From the NCBI GenBank assembly GCA_036378315.1, contig DASUWU010000049.1:1-64000 (forward strand): a stretch of 64,000 bases of DNA, in the 5' to 3' direction. The translations under genes and the position numbers were made by a program. This DNA comes from CALAED01 sp036378315. GTDB taxonomy: Bacteria; Actinomycetota; Actinomycetes; Streptosporangiales; Streptosporangiaceae. The notes beneath the pieces are model-generated. The model ran no database searches, was not told the origin of the DNA, and saw nothing but the letters and a program-made list of their open reading frames with translations. Shown in pieces: positions 26,282 to 35,534 of the stretch (its first letter is position 1; every line of letters begins with the position of its first letter).

Positions 26282-26305
26282 CCCATCCCCTTCTGGCACG
26301 CGGCG

Positions 26306-26331
26306 GGGCCCGGACCATCCGGTCCGGGCCC
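26306..26331 (+). terminator. Terminator between convergent genes
   Basis: An 11-bp GC stem (26306-26316 with 26321-26331) around ATCC lies 24 bases after the oxidoreductase stop and ~50 bases after the end of the convergent membrane-protein gene. Confidence 0.65.
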
Positions 26332-26378
26332 GCTGAGAAGTCGCCATGTGGTCTGGTCTACGTGGTGCGCCGTTCCGG

Positions 26379-26972
26379 TCAGGCGGTCGCGGTGGTCGTG
26401 GTGCCGCGGTGGGCGACCTTCGGCAGCACCTCGCTGGCCGGGCTGGTGCGGCGCAGGTGCAGGAGGCCGAGCACGGACAGCAGGAGCAACAGGGCAGCAC
26501 CGGCGAAGGCGGCGAAGGCGGCGTACAGGGCGATCTGTCCGACCTTCCAGAAGGCGTAGGCGTTGAGCAGCATGCCGCGCAGGCTCTCACCCTTGAACAT
26601 GGTGTTGGCCTGGGCCGCCAGCGCCGCGTTGTTCGGCTGCTCCTGGGCCTTGGCGGAGATCTGGGCGTAGGTCTGGCCGTTGCCGATCTTGTTCAGGTGC
26701 ACGGCGATGAAGTGGTCGGCGTAGGCCTTGGCCTGCGCGCCGTCGACCATCTGCTGGCCGGCGTACTTGTTCAGGTACGGGCCGATCTTCGGGTCGGCGA
26801 GCCCTTCGCTGCCCTTCGCCGGGAAGAAGATCTTCTGCGCGACCAGCTGGCTCTTGACGCTGTCGTTGGCGAACTGGTGTCCCCACAGGGCCAGGCCGGC
26901 GACGACGAGGAGGACGGCGGCGACGACCACACCGGCGGCGGTCATCAAGGCGTCGAAGGTCCGACGGTTCAT
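26379..26972 (-). CDS. Conserved actinobacterial membrane protein, two membrane helices
   Basis: A 197-aa protein; GGAAGGAAAG precedes ATG 26972. A first helix (~10-30) and a second (~140-168) flank an extracytoplasmic domain containing IFFPAKGS, YLNKYAGQQ and KAYADHFIAVHL, and the C-terminus is basic and Thr-rich. I recognise this as a family common in actinomycetes without known function. It may be a small cell-envelope protein. It lies downstream of the second luciferase-like gene on the same strand, separated by ~180 bases. Confidence 0.8.
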   Translation of the reverse strand: MNRRTFDALMTAAGVVVAAVLLVVAGLALWGHQFANDSVKSQLVAQKIFFPAKGSEGLADPKIGPYLNKYAGQQMVDGAQAKAYADHFIAVHLNKIGNGQTYAQISAKAQEQPNNAALAAQANTMFKGESLRGMLLNAYAFWKVGQIALYAAFAAFAGAALLLLLSVLGLLHLRRTSPASEVLPKVAHRGTTTTATA

Positions 26973-27156
26973 GAGCTTTCCTTCCTGGTGCCGGACCGGT
27001 GCCCGGCGTCATCCGCAACACGTTCATCGTCTGGATTTGGCCGCCGCCGCCGTAGCGACCAAGGTCCCGTCTCCAGCCGGAAAAGGGATCCGCCGTAAGG
27101 GGCAGAAGGACGATGTTCGGTGGGCCGAAGACCTGGCGCCGGCGCGGTCCGGGCGA

Positions 27157-28251
27157 TCATCCGGCCCTTTCAGTACGGCCAGGGCCGAGGGGTGTGGCGG
27201 CGGCGCGTACGGCCGGCATCACCACCTCGGCGAAGGACCGCAGGCTGCGCCTGGCCTCGTCGAACGTCATGTCGCCGAAGAACAGGTGCGTCTCCAGGTA
27301 GTTGACTCCGGTGGCGGTGACCTGGTGGACGACCATGTCGCGGACGGTGTCCGGCGAGCCGACGCAGGCCGCCCCGGTCCGCAGGGCCAGCTCGCCGTCG
27401 ACCATCTGGTCGGGGGAGTGGTCATCGTGGTCGTGCCACAGCTTGAGCAGCCTGCGGCCGTACAGCGCGTTGGCCCGCAGGAAGATCTTCTCGGCCGCGG
27501 CGTCCGTGGGGGCGACGACGACCGTGCTGGCGAGACCCACGCTCGGATGCGGCACGTGCGGGTTCAGCCTGACCCCGTCGTCGCCGGAGCCGCCGGGGCC
27601 GCCGGGGCCGCGATCCCACGCCGCCCAGTAACGCTCCACGGCATCCCCGAAGGCCCCGCGGTTCCATCGGCCGATGAAGTGGACGGCGTTCTCGCCCGCC
27701 CACTCCGCGCTGGCCGTGTTGCTCGACGGATACCACAGCGGCGGGTAAGGGCGCTGCACCGGACGTACGGACAGCTCCGCGTCGTACGACCGCAACAAGG
27801 TGCCGCGGTGGCGCATGCGGCCGGTGCGGAGCGCCTCCGTGATGGCCCGCAGCGACTCGGCGTAGATCTCCTTGGCCCGATCGGCCGCCACCCCGAAGAC
27901 CGCAAGCTCATAGGGGCTGATGCCGCGCCCCACCCCGAAGTCGAGCCGGCCGCCGCTCAACCGGTCAAGAACGGCGATCTCCTCGGCCAGCCGGAACGGG
28001 TCGTAGGCGGGCAGCACGTACACCAGGGCGCCCATCCGGATCTTCGCCGTCCGCTGCGTCAACGCGGACAGGAAGAGGTTCGGTGACGGGCACACCGACA
28101 GCGGCGTCGCGTGATGTTCGGCCAGATGGTAATGGTCGAATCCGAGCCGTTCCGCCTCCACCGCGAAGTCCAGGCGCTCGGCCAGCACCTGCTCGGGCCC
28201 GGCGCCGCCGAGGTCGAAGGAGTCGAAGATGCCGAACTCGAACCGCACCAC
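27157..28251 (-). CDS. LLM class flavin-dependent monooxygenase
   Basis: A 364-aa luciferase-like protein starting at GTG 28251 after GGAAGGATCT. It shows the alkanal monooxygenase-like pattern: FEFGIFDSFDLGG, HYHLAEHHATPLSVCPSPNLF, IRMGALVYVLPAYDPFRLAEE, and VGRGISPYELAVFG. These resemble bacterial luciferase alpha-type monooxygenases using FMNH2. A proline/glycine stretch near 230 is an unusual insert. It lies downstream of the GH93-like gene on the same strand but with ~110 bases between, so cotranscription is uncertain. Confidence 0.88.
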   Translation of the reverse strand: MVRFEFGIFDSFDLGGAGPEQVLAERLDFAVEAERLGFDHYHLAEHHATPLSVCPSPNLFLSALTQRTAKIRMGALVYVLPAYDPFRLAEEIAVLDRLSGGRLDFGVGRGISPYELAVFGVAADRAKEIYAESLRAITEALRTGRMRHRGTLLRSYDAELSVRPVQRPYPPLWYPSSNTASAEWAGENAVHFIGRWNRGAFGDAVERYWAAWDRGPGGPGGSGDDGVRLNPHVPHPSVGLASTVVVAPTDAAAEKIFLRANALYGRRLLKLWHDHDDHSPDQMVDGELALRTGAACVGSPDTVRDMVVHQVTATGVNYLETHLFFGDMTFDEARRSLRSFAEVVMPAVRAAATPLGPGRTERAG

Positions 28252-28362
28252 AGATCCTTCCGTCCGGCGGGCGACGCCCCACCATGCCGAGATGCCGTTC
28301 TCACGATCGCATGGCCGCCGGGCACGAGCCCCCGGGGCGCCACCGGTATGTGGCGAAGGGTG

Positions 28363-29592
28363 CTATCCGGTCGGGCCGGTCGCGTAGTACGGCTTGCAGA
28401 CGGTCCCGTCGTAGTCGGTGGCGATCTCCAGGAGCGAGCTGCCGTCCGTGGCCGGCAGCAGGGCGGAGCTGTAGTTGGGGCAGTAGTTGTTCGTGGCGTC
28501 CGGCACGGCGACCGGCGCGCTGATCTCGTGCCAGCCCGCTGAGCCGTCGAGCGGACGGGCGAAGATGGTGTCGCCGTTCCCCGCGGCCACCGCGCCGCTG
28601 GAGTCGTACAGCATCTGGCCGATGAGCAGCAGGGTGCCGCTCGGGGCGGGCGCCGGGCTGACCGCGATGGTGGGAGCGTGCCTGAAGTAGTCCCCGCCGG
28701 CACTGACGGCACGGCTGCCGAGCGAGCTCGCCGTACCCCAGCTCCAGCCGTCCGCCGACGAGCGGGTGTAGACGGCACAGCCGTACTGGTCGCCGGTACC
28801 GCAGACCTCGTAGCTCATGAGGTAGCGGCCGTCGGGCAACCTCCGCACCACCGGCATCCCCGGACGGTAGGCCTGGGGGGTGGCCACCACGGCGCCGGCG
28901 CGGTCGGTCCAGGTGACGCCGTCGACGGACCGCACTTTCATGATCTTCTGGCTGTGCGCGGAGTCGGTCTCGTCGGAGTAGAAGGCCACGAGCTCGCCGC
29001 GGGAGTCGACGGTGAACTCCGGTTCCCACAGCCCCTTGTCGTTGCTCGCGGCGGCGATCGTGGACAGGTAGCTCCACGTGTGACCGGCATCCGTACTGCG
29101 CCAGACGCGCAGCGACATCCGGCGGTTCGTGGTGACCGCCCCGCCCATCGACGCCGCCCACAGCAAGGTGCCCGCGGGGTTCGCGCCGACCGCGGCCGGG
29201 AGCTCGTACAGCGTCGCGCAGCACTGCCCGCTGCCCGCGGCGGCCTGCGGATCGGCGATCGACCCGATCTGCTGGAAGCTCTGGCCGCCGTCGGTGCTCT
29301 GGTAGATGGCCCCGATCCCGTTGCCGGCCGAGAACGTGGTGACGCTGGCGATGACGCGGCCGTTCGCCGAGCCGCTGTGCGCCAACCGGACGGCCCGCGG
29401 ATAAAGCCCGGTTCCGTCCCGCAGCAACGAACGGCCGGAGACCGCGGCGGCGAGGTCGGCTCGCTGGGCGGCCGGCGCCGCGTTCGCGCCTCGACCACCC
29501 GCGGGAGCGATCGCGACCGCCATGACGGCGACCGCCGTCACGATCGAGACCGCACGCAGCCTTGCCGCCAGGTTCCCCGCCTCAACCGGCAT
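28363..29592 (-). CDS. Secreted BNR-repeat glycosidase, GH93/sialidase-like
   Basis: A 409-aa protein. ATG 29592 follows GGGAGCGGAG and opens a signal peptide with a hydrophobic core. Asp-box repeats STDGGQSF and STDAGHTW indicate a six-bladed propeller. The segment WEPEFTVDSRGELVAFYSDE followed by YRPGMPVVRRLPDGRYLMSYE resembles GH93 exo-1,5-alpha-L-arabinanases more than true sialidases, and the PL3 and GH54 genes nearby support an arabinan/pectin role. The alternative is an exo-alpha-sialidase. It is divergent from the SGNH hydrolase gene, sharing a 121-bp promoter region. Confidence 0.75.
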   Translation of the reverse strand: MPVEAGNLAARLRAVSIVTAVAVMAVAIAPAGGRGANAAPAAQRADLAAAVSGRSLLRDGTGLYPRAVRLAHSGSANGRVIASVTTFSAGNGIGAIYQSTDGGQSFQQIGSIADPQAAAGSGQCCATLYELPAAVGANPAGTLLWAASMGGAVTTNRRMSLRVWRSTDAGHTWSYLSTIAAASNDKGLWEPEFTVDSRGELVAFYSDETDSAHSQKIMKVRSVDGVTWTDRAGAVVATPQAYRPGMPVVRRLPDGRYLMSYEVCGTGDQYGCAVYTRSSADGWSWGTASSLGSRAVSAGGDYFRHAPTIAVSPAPAPSGTLLLIGQMLYDSSGAVAAGNGDTIFARPLDGSAGWHEISAPVAVPDATNNYCPNYSSALLPATDGSSLLEIATDYDGTVCKPYYATGPTG

Positions 29593-29713
29593 CTCCGCTC
29601 CCGCCGCCGTCGCCACTGACGGAGGCAGTGTGCCACAGCCGATCAAGGGCCGGAACGCGGGGAGTGCGCCGCCCCAATCGACTCCGGGCGGCAGTGCCTG
29701 TCAAGGTGTGATC

Positions 29714-30946
29714 ATGCCTGACGAGCGCGAGGACGTCCCAGGACCCGCCGGCCCGCCCCGGCCGGCGGAGCTGACCGCCACGCCCATCACACCGGACCTC
29801 GTGCGGGGGGCGCTGGAGCTGGAGCGCACCGAGCGCGGGTTGCTGCCGCACCGGCTGCCGGCGTGGGCCAGGGCGCAGTGCCCCGACGGGCAGCTGGCCA
29901 TGGCGGAGGCCCAGCCGTCGGGGGTACGGCTGGTCGCGCGTACCCGTGCCACCGCGGTCGAGCTGGACGTGCTGGCCACCAAGACGGTCTACGCGGGAGC
30001 CCCGCCCCGGCCCGACGGCATGTACGACCTGCTCGTCGACGGCCGTCCGGCCGGCCGCGCCGGCGTGCCGGAGGGCGACACGGTGACCGTGGACATGGCC
30101 ACCGGCTCGGCAGAGACGCGGCCAGGCCCGGTCGGCACCGTCCGGTTCTCCGGCCTGCCCGATCGCGTGAAAGAAATCCAGATCTGGCTGCCGTACAACG
30201 AGGTCACTCAGCTGGTCGCGTTGCGCGCCGACGCGCCCGTCGAGGCCGTCCCGCCCGGAGGGCGCAGGGTGTGGCTGCACCACGGCAGCTCGATCAGCCA
30301 GGGTTCAGGCGCCGAGAGCCCCACCACGACATGGCCGGCGCTGGCCGCCGCCGCGGGCGACGTGGAACTGGTCAACCTCGGTCTGGGCGGCAGCGCGCTG
30401 CTCGACGCGTTCACCGCCCGTGCCATGCGGGACGCCATCGCCGACCTCATCAGCGTCAAGATCGGCATCAATCTGGTCAACACGGACGTGATGCGTCTGC
30501 GCGCCTTCACCCCCGCCGTGCATGGCTTCCTCGACACCGTCCGCGAGGGGCACCCGGCCACGCCGCTGCTGGTCGTCTCGCCCATCTTGTGCCCCATCCA
30601 CGAAGACACCCCAGGCCCCAGCGCCCCCGACTTCAGCGACCTCGGCGCCGGGAGGCTGCGGTTCCGTGCCGCCGGCGACCCCGCCGAACGCGCCGCCGGG
30701 AAGCTGGCGCTGGGCGTCATCCGGGAGGAACTGGCCCGCATCGTGGCGCGGCGGGCCGCCGGCGACCCCAACCTGCACTACCTGGACGGCCGCGACCTCT
30801 ACGGCGAGACGGACTTCGCCGAGCTGCCCCTGCCCGACCGGATCCACCCCGACGCAGCCACCCACCGCCACATCGGCGAACGCTTCGCCGAGCTGGCCTT
30901 CGGCAGCGACGGCCCCTTCGCCGTCGCACGCCGATCAGGCGCCTGA
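29714..30946 (+). CDS. SGNH/GDSL-type hydrolase
   Basis: A 410-aa protein from ATG 29714 (AAGG upstream). An N-terminal jelly-roll-like domain (~30-185) precedes an SGNH domain. Its block I is written GSSISQG, block II GLGGSA, block III KIGINLVN, and the catalytic DxxH is DRIHPD near the C-terminus. No signal peptide is visible, so it is probably cytoplasmic. It likely removes acyl groups from sugars or another acylated substrate. Its divergent neighbour is the secreted GH93-like protein, so a role in processing imported, acetylated oligosaccharides is plausible. Confidence 0.82.
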   Translation: MPDEREDVPGPAGPPRPAELTATPITPDLVRGALELERTERGLLPHRLPAWARAQCPDGQLAMAEAQPSGVRLVARTRATAVELDVLATKTVYAGAPPRPDGMYDLLVDGRPAGRAGVPEGDTVTVDMATGSAETRPGPVGTVRFSGLPDRVKEIQIWLPYNEVTQLVALRADAPVEAVPPGGRRVWLHHGSSISQGSGAESPTTTWPALAAAAGDVELVNLGLGGSALLDAFTARAMRDAIADLISVKIGINLVNTDVMRLRAFTPAVHGFLDTVREGHPATPLLVVSPILCPIHEDTPGPSAPDFSDLGAGRLRFRAAGDPAERAAGKLALGVIREELARIVARRAAGDPNLHYLDGRDLYGETDFAELPLPDRIHPDAATHRHIGERFAELAFGSDGPFAVARRSGA

Positions 30947-31028
30947 CGCGACGGCGCGGCGTCGACGGCATGCCCGGGTCAGCCTCCCGCGGGGTCGGCG
31001 GCCAGGGGCAGGGGTGGAAGATGGGCGC

Positions 31029-31544
31029 ATGATCGGTGATCGGTGGGGCGTGACCGACAGCGAGGTGCTGCGTTCCTACCCGTGCGACGGCTTCGTCGTC
31101 GTACCCGCTCTGCAGGCGTGGCGCGGGGTGTGGATCGAGGCGCCCGCGGCGGCGGTATGGCCGTGGGTCGCCCAGGTCCGGCTCGCGCCCTACTCCTATG
31201 ACTGGATCGACAACCTCGGCCGACGCTCACCGCGGCGGTTGGTGGGCCTGCCCGAACCCCGGGTCGGGGAGGCGTTCACGACCGCAGGCGGGCGCAAGTA
31301 CGGCAGGATCGTCTCGGTCGACCTCGGGCAACAGCTGACGGGCACCATCATGGGCGCCTTCATGTCCTACGTCCTCGTGCCGCAGGACGGACACACGACG
31401 CGGTTGCTGCTCAAGGCGGTCATGCGGACGGCCCGCTGGGCGGCCCCGGCGCTGTCCGTCGGCGACCTGGTCATGGCTCGGCGGCAGCTGCTGAACCTGA
31501 AGCGACTTGCCGAACACGCGCACGGGGATACGGCCACGGAATGA
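31029..31544 (+). CDS. SRPBCC family protein
   Basis: A 171-aa protein with the START/polyketide-cyclase-like fold: WIEAPAAAVWPWVAQVRLAP, then SYDWIDNLGRRSPR, and a long C-terminal helix (VMARRQLLNLKRLAEH). Such proteins bind hydrophobic ligands; this subgroup is common in actinomycetes and uncharacterised. The start at 31029 agrees with the family. The gene stands alone and is followed by a short hairpin (31559-31573). Confidence 0.8.
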   Translation: MIGDRWGVTDSEVLRSYPCDGFVVVPALQAWRGVWIEAPAAAVWPWVAQVRLAPYSYDWIDNLGRRSPRRLVGLPEPRVGEAFTTAGGRKYGRIVSVDLGQQLTGTIMGAFMSYVLVPQDGHTTRLLLKAVMRTARWAAPALSVGDLVMARRQLLNLKRLAEHAHGDTATE

Positions 31545-31586
31545 AGACCGCATATGCCCTGGTTTTTAACCAGAGCTACTACCGGT

Positions 31587-31614
31587 ATTGACATCCTCTG
31601 TTAACTCTGTCAAT
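31587..31614. promoter_or_regulatory. Inverted and tandem repeats upstream of LVIVD gene
   Basis: ATTGACA (31587-31593) and TGTCAAT (31608-31614) form a perfect inverted repeat. Between and overlapping them CTCTGTTAA and CTCTGTCAA are tandem 9-mers (31596-31613). The AT-rich patch lies ~75 bases before the start codon and each arm also looks like a -35 box. Confidence 0.45.
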
Positions 31615-31689
31615 GGTCATATAGTCCGCTCTATTCGCGCTGCGCGGGCGTTGATATGTTCTGGCCAGCTCAGCGGAAAGGCAACAGCC

Positions 31690-33018
31690 ATGCGTGTCCC
31701 CCGCCGATCGCTGGCCCTGGTCGCGTCGCTGGCCTGCGTGCCGGCCGGGCCATCCGCCGCGTTCGCCACAGCGACCCGACCGGCGGAAAGCCGGGACATG
31801 GTCCTCATCGCGCACAACGACCTGGGCGGTACGGGAAACCTGGGGGAGGGCTACGCCGAGATCAAGACCCGCGACGGCCGGCGCATTCTCTACGCCGCCC
31901 ACGAAAGCGGACCGAGATGTTTCAGCGTGCTGGACGTGACCGAGCCGAGGGCGCCCAGGCTGCTGTCTCAGACCGACGTGCCCGACGCCAACACCCGATG
32001 CAATTCGCTGGATCTGTCCGGCCGTGTGCTCGCCGTCGCCAATCAGGTCGACGATGAGGCCGAGCCAGGTGGCGTCGCCGGGTTGCGCATCTACGATGTC
32101 AGCGATCCGCTGACCCCGAAACAGATCGGCTTCTTCGACACCTCGGGACCGTTCTCCCGGGGCGTTCACTTCGTCTGGTTCGCCGACGGCCGCTACGCCC
32201 ACATCAGCTCGGGCATGCCGGATTTCCAGCCACGGCGGCCGAACATGGACGACCAGATCTACGTGACCGTCGATCTGGCGAACCCGCGCCGCCCCGTGGA
32301 GACCGGGCGCTGGTGGTGGCCCGGCACGCGGGTCGGCGACAAGGCGCCGGTCCCGACGCCGAACCCGGGCGTCGACAGCGGCTGCCGGGCCCACAACACC
32401 GACGTGTTCCCCGACCGGCCCGACCGCGCCTACGTCGGCTACATCGACTGCGGACTGGCGGTGCTCGACATCTCCGACCAGGCGCACCCGAGACCCATCG
32501 CCATGCTCGACGACTCGCCGCCCGGCCCGGGGTTCACGCACACACTGCAGCCGATCCGCGGCGGCCGCTACATCGTGGCGACACACGAGGCCATTCAGGA
32601 CAACTGCACGGACGGCGCCAAACGCGACGACATCTACCGGAACGCCTCCACGCTGGACAGGATCGCTACGCTGCCCGCGCCGGACAACGTCGCCGAGCTG
32701 TGTGCCCGCGGCGGACGGTTCGGCGCCCACAACATCTTCGAGCACACCCCCGACGAGCCGACCTGGTGGTCGGACCGGATCGTGATCGGCAGCTTCTTCA
32801 ACGGCGGGGTCCGGGCCTACGACGTATCGAATCCCCGCCACCCTCGCGAGATCGCCTACTACGTCCCCAAGGCCCCGGTGGGCTCGCCGGCGGGCGCCAT
32901 CCAGATCAACGACGTCTATGTCGACGACCGCGGCGTCATCTTCGCCGGCGACCGTTTTGCCGGTGGCCTGTACGTGCTCACCTCCCCTGCCATCGAGCCC
33001 ATGGCTTCGACCCGATAG
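31690..33018 (+). CDS. Secreted LVIVD-repeat beta-propeller protein
   Basis: A 442-aa protein with a signal peptide from ATG 31690 (GGAAAGG upstream; the frame is open further 5'). The mature part is a series of LVIVD repeats forming a propeller: FSVLDVTEPRAPRLLSQTDV, RIYDVSDPLTPKQIGFFDT, LAVLDISDQAHPRPIAML and RAYDVSNPRHPREIAYYVP. These repeats occur in secreted or surface proteins of unknown activity. Conserved His and Asp residues (HNTDVF, FTHTLQP, GAHNIFEH) could bind metal. No neighbour suggests a role. Confidence 0.85.
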   Translation: MRVPRRSLALVASLACVPAGPSAAFATATRPAESRDMVLIAHNDLGGTGNLGEGYAEIKTRDGRRILYAAHESGPRCFSVLDVTEPRAPRLLSQTDVPDANTRCNSLDLSGRVLAVANQVDDEAEPGGVAGLRIYDVSDPLTPKQIGFFDTSGPFSRGVHFVWFADGRYAHISSGMPDFQPRRPNMDDQIYVTVDLANPRRPVETGRWWWPGTRVGDKAPVPTPNPGVDSGCRAHNTDVFPDRPDRAYVGYIDCGLAVLDISDQAHPRPIAMLDDSPPGPGFTHTLQPIRGGRYIVATHEAIQDNCTDGAKRDDIYRNASTLDRIATLPAPDNVAELCARGGRFGAHNIFEHTPDEPTWWSDRIVIGSFFNGGVRAYDVSNPRHPREIAYYVPKAPVGSPAGAIQINDVYVDDRGVIFAGDRFAGGLYVLTSPAIEPMASTR

Positions 33019-33140
33019 CACGCCCGCCTACGGCGAGACGGAGATGCGCCGCGCCGCCTGACGTCAACCGGGTGGAAAGCGGCCGGTGCGACCGCCAAGT
33101 CGGGCGCCCTCCCGCAGGCGCGGCGGAACCGCTTGTATAA

Positions 33141-33170
33141 CTGAGATAACACATATTTGTGTTATCTCAG
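33141..33170. promoter_or_regulatory. 30-bp near-perfect palindromic operator of the ABC exporter operon
   Basis: Arms CTGAGATAACACA (33141-33153) and TGTGTTATCTCAG (33158-33170) are perfectly complementary around TATT. A -10-like TATAAC (33136-33141) abuts the left arm. The site lies 22 bases before the GTG of the GbsR/MarR regulator, the expected place for an autoregulatory operator. Confidence 0.75.
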
Positions 33171-33192
33171 TCTTACGTGTACTTTCTGGCAT

Positions 33193-33696
33193 GTGCCTAC
33201 TGATGCCGAGCTCACGTTCGCCGACCATGCCGGCCGGCTCTACGCCCGCCGTTACGCGATGGCGCCGATGGTGGGACGGCTGCTGGGCTACCTGCTCATC
33301 TGCGATCCGCGGGAGCAGAGCATCGCGGAGCTGGCCGAGGCCCTGCTGGCCAGCCGCAGCGCGATCGCCGGCGCGGTGAAGACCCTGGAGCAGATGGGCC
33401 TGGTCCGCCGCTCCCGGGCCGCCGGCGAGCGGATGGACCGGGTCGGCATCAACCTGACCTCACCGCAGGCGATGGGGTTCGACCCCACCGAGTACGAGGA
33501 ACAGGCCGCGCTGGCCCGCGAAGGACTCGCGATCCTGGCCGATGCCCCGCCCGAGCGGCGGGCCATGCTGCTGGAGATGGCCGCGTTCGCCGAGTGGCTG
33601 ACGGCACGGATGCCCGAGTGGGAGAAGGACTGGCGGGCCCACCGCGAGAGGCTGCGCGCGGCCGGCGAGCTCCCCGCCGACGCGCCACATTCCTGA
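33193..33696 (+). CDS. GbsR/MarR family transcriptional regulator
   Basis: A 167-aa winged-helix protein. GTG 33193 is chosen because the upstream frame runs into the palindrome; no clear ribosome-binding site is seen. The DNA-binding part (QSIAELAEALLASRSAIAGA, then VKTLEQMGLVRRSRAAGER) is GbsR-like and the C-terminus is an alpha-helical dimerisation region. The gene is 13 bases upstream of the ABC exporter ATPase, so it most likely represses the exporter and itself until a toxic ligand binds. Confidence 0.85.
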   Translation: MPTDAELTFADHAGRLYARRYAMAPMVGRLLGYLLICDPREQSIAELAEALLASRSAIAGAVKTLEQMGLVRRSRAAGERMDRVGINLTSPQAMGFDPTEYEEQAALAREGLAILADAPPERRAMLLEMAAFAEWLTARMPEWEKDWRAHRERLRAAGELPADAPHS

Positions 33697-33709
33697 CAGA
33701 GGAGTCACG

Positions 33710-34672
33710 ATGCCCCCTTCCGGCACGGCGGTTGCCACCCGCGGGATGCGCAAGTCCTTCGGCGAGCACACCGTGCTCGAGGACGTTGACCTGGAGGTCG
33801 GCGAGGGCACGATCTTCGCGCTGCTCGGCCCGAACGGCGCGGGCAAGACGACGATCGTGCGCATCCTGTCCACGCTGATCCGCGCCGACGCCGGGACCAT
33901 CCGGGTCGCCGGGCACGACCTGGCGACGGAGCCGGACGCGGTGCGTGCCGCGATCGGCGTGACCGGCCAGTTCTCCGCGGTGGACAACCTGCTCACCGGC
34001 GAGGAGAACCTGCGGCTGATGGCCGACCTGCGCCACCTCGGCCGCGCCGCCGGGCGGCGGCGGGTGGCCGAGCTGCTGGAGCGGTTCGAGCTCACCGACG
34101 CGGCCCGCAAGCCGCTGTCGACCTACTCCGGCGGCATGCGGCGGCGCCTGGACCTGGCGATGACCCTCGTCGGCGACCCCCGGCTGATCTTCCTCGACGA
34201 ACCCACCACCGGGCTCGACCCGCGCAGCCGCCGCACCATGTGGCAGATCATCAGGGAGCTCGCCGCGGACGGCGTCACGATCTTCCTCACCACCCAGTAC
34301 CTCGATGAGGCCGATCAGCTCGCCGACCGGGTGGCGGTGCTCGACCACGGCCACATCGTCACCGAAGGGACCCCGGACGAGCTCAAACGCCGCATTCCCG
34401 GCGGGCACGTCCTGCTGCGGTTCGCCGGCCCGGACGACCTCAGCGCCGCCGCCGCGCTACTGCCGGCCGCCACCCCCGACCCCGACCAGCTGAGCCTGCA
34501 GGTCTTCGGTGACGGCAGCGCCACCGAGCTGCGCGGCGTGCTCAACCAGCTCGCCGAGGCCGGGATCCACGCCGAACGGCTTTCGATCCACACCCCCGAC
34601 CTGGATGACGTGTTCTTCGCCGTCACCGGGCACGCCACCGACACCGTCCGCGAGAAAGCCGCCCAGCCATGA
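33710..34672 (+). CDS. Drug-type ABC exporter ATP-binding protein (DrrA-like)
   Basis: A 320-aa ABC ATPase; GAGGAG lies upstream of ATG 33710. Walker A GPNGAGKT is at ~40-47, signature YSGGMRRR near 140 and Walker B LIFLDEPTTGLDPRSR near 157-172. The C-terminal extension ending in TPDLDDVFFAVTGH is the DrrA-type regulatory tail. It overlaps the permease start by ATGA. With the permease it should form an exporter for antibiotics or other hydrophobic compounds. Confidence 0.92.
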   Translation: MPPSGTAVATRGMRKSFGEHTVLEDVDLEVGEGTIFALLGPNGAGKTTIVRILSTLIRADAGTIRVAGHDLATEPDAVRAAIGVTGQFSAVDNLLTGEENLRLMADLRHLGRAAGRRRVAELLERFELTDAARKPLSTYSGGMRRRLDLAMTLVGDPRLIFLDEPTTGLDPRSRRTMWQIIRELAADGVTIFLTTQYLDEADQLADRVAVLDHGHIVTEGTPDELKRRIPGGHVLLRFAGPDDLSAAAALLPAATPDPDQLSLQVFGDGSATELRGVLNQLAEAGIHAERLSIHTPDLDDVFFAVTGHATDTVREKAAQP

Positions 34673-35478
34673 CCGCCACGCTCGGATACACCCTCGTCGA
34701 CTCGGCGACGATGCTGCGCCGCAACCTCAAGCACCAGCTGCGCTATCCGTCGCTGACCCTGATGCTGGCCGGCATGCCCATCATGTTCCTGCTGCTGTTC
34801 GTGTACGTCTTCGGCGGGCAGCTCGGGGCCGGGCTCGGTTCCGGCGGGACGCACCCGGACCGGCACGCCTACCTCACCTACATCGTTCCCGGCATCCTGA
34901 TCATGACGGTGGCGTCGGCCGCCCTCGGCACCGCCATCTCCATCGCCATGGACATGACCGAAGGCATCATCGACCGGTTCCGCACCATGGCCATCGCTCG
35001 CGGCGCCGTGCTGACCGGCCATGTGATCGGCACGTTGCTGCAGACCCTGGCCGTGCTGGTGCTCGTCGTCGGCGTAGCCCTGGCCATGGGATTCCGTTCG
35101 ACCGCCGGCCCGCTGGCCTGGCTGGCCGCGGCCGGAGTGCTGATGCTGTTCGCCTTGGCGTTGATCTGGCTGTCCACCGCCCTCGGCCTTGCCGCCAAGA
35201 GCGTCGAGACCGCCAGCAACACGCCCATGTTCCTGACGCTGCTGCCGCTGCTGTCCAGCGGCTTCGTCCCTACGTCCACCATGCCCGCCGGTCTGCGCCA
35301 GTTCGCCGAGTACCAGCCGTTCACGCCGGTGATCCAGACCATCCGCGGCCTGCTCGCCGGAGATCCGGCCGGCACCCACGCCATCGCGGCGGTCGCGTGG
35401 AGCGCCGGCATCGCGCTGGCGTGCTATGGGTGGTCGCTCCGCCTCTACGACCGGCGCTGGGCAGCCAACCCCAGATAG
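34669..35478 (+). CDS. ABC-2 type exporter permease (DrrB-like)
   Basis: A 269-aa permease with six hydrophobic segments. It has an N-terminal charged stretch RRNLKHQLRYPSL and the ABC-2 pattern YIVPGILIMTVASAALGTA and FVPTSTMPAGLRQFAEYQPF. Translation is coupled to the ATPase by a 4-base overlap. It is the last gene of the three-gene GbsR-regulated cassette. Confidence 0.92.
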   Translation: MTATLGYTLVDSATMLRRNLKHQLRYPSLTLMLAGMPIMFLLLFVYVFGGQLGAGLGSGGTHPDRHAYLTYIVPGILIMTVASAALGTAISIAMDMTEGIIDRFRTMAIARGAVLTGHVIGTLLQTLAVLVLVVGVALAMGFRSTAGPLAWLAAAGVLMLFALALIWLSTALGLAAKSVETASNTPMFLTLLPLLSSGFVPTSTMPAGLRQFAEYQPFTPVIQTIRGLLAGDPAGTHAIAAVAWSAGIALACYGWSLRLYDRRWAANPR

Positions 35479-35534
35479 CCGAGACGCCGTCCGGTTGGCA
35501 GGTGTGAACGCGTCAGATAGGGCACTCCGCTTTC

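Noticed and set aside
28363..29592. Firm call as sialidase
   Set aside because: Asp-boxes are shared by several families and the WEPEF and RPGMPVV segments look more like GH93, so I kept the call open.
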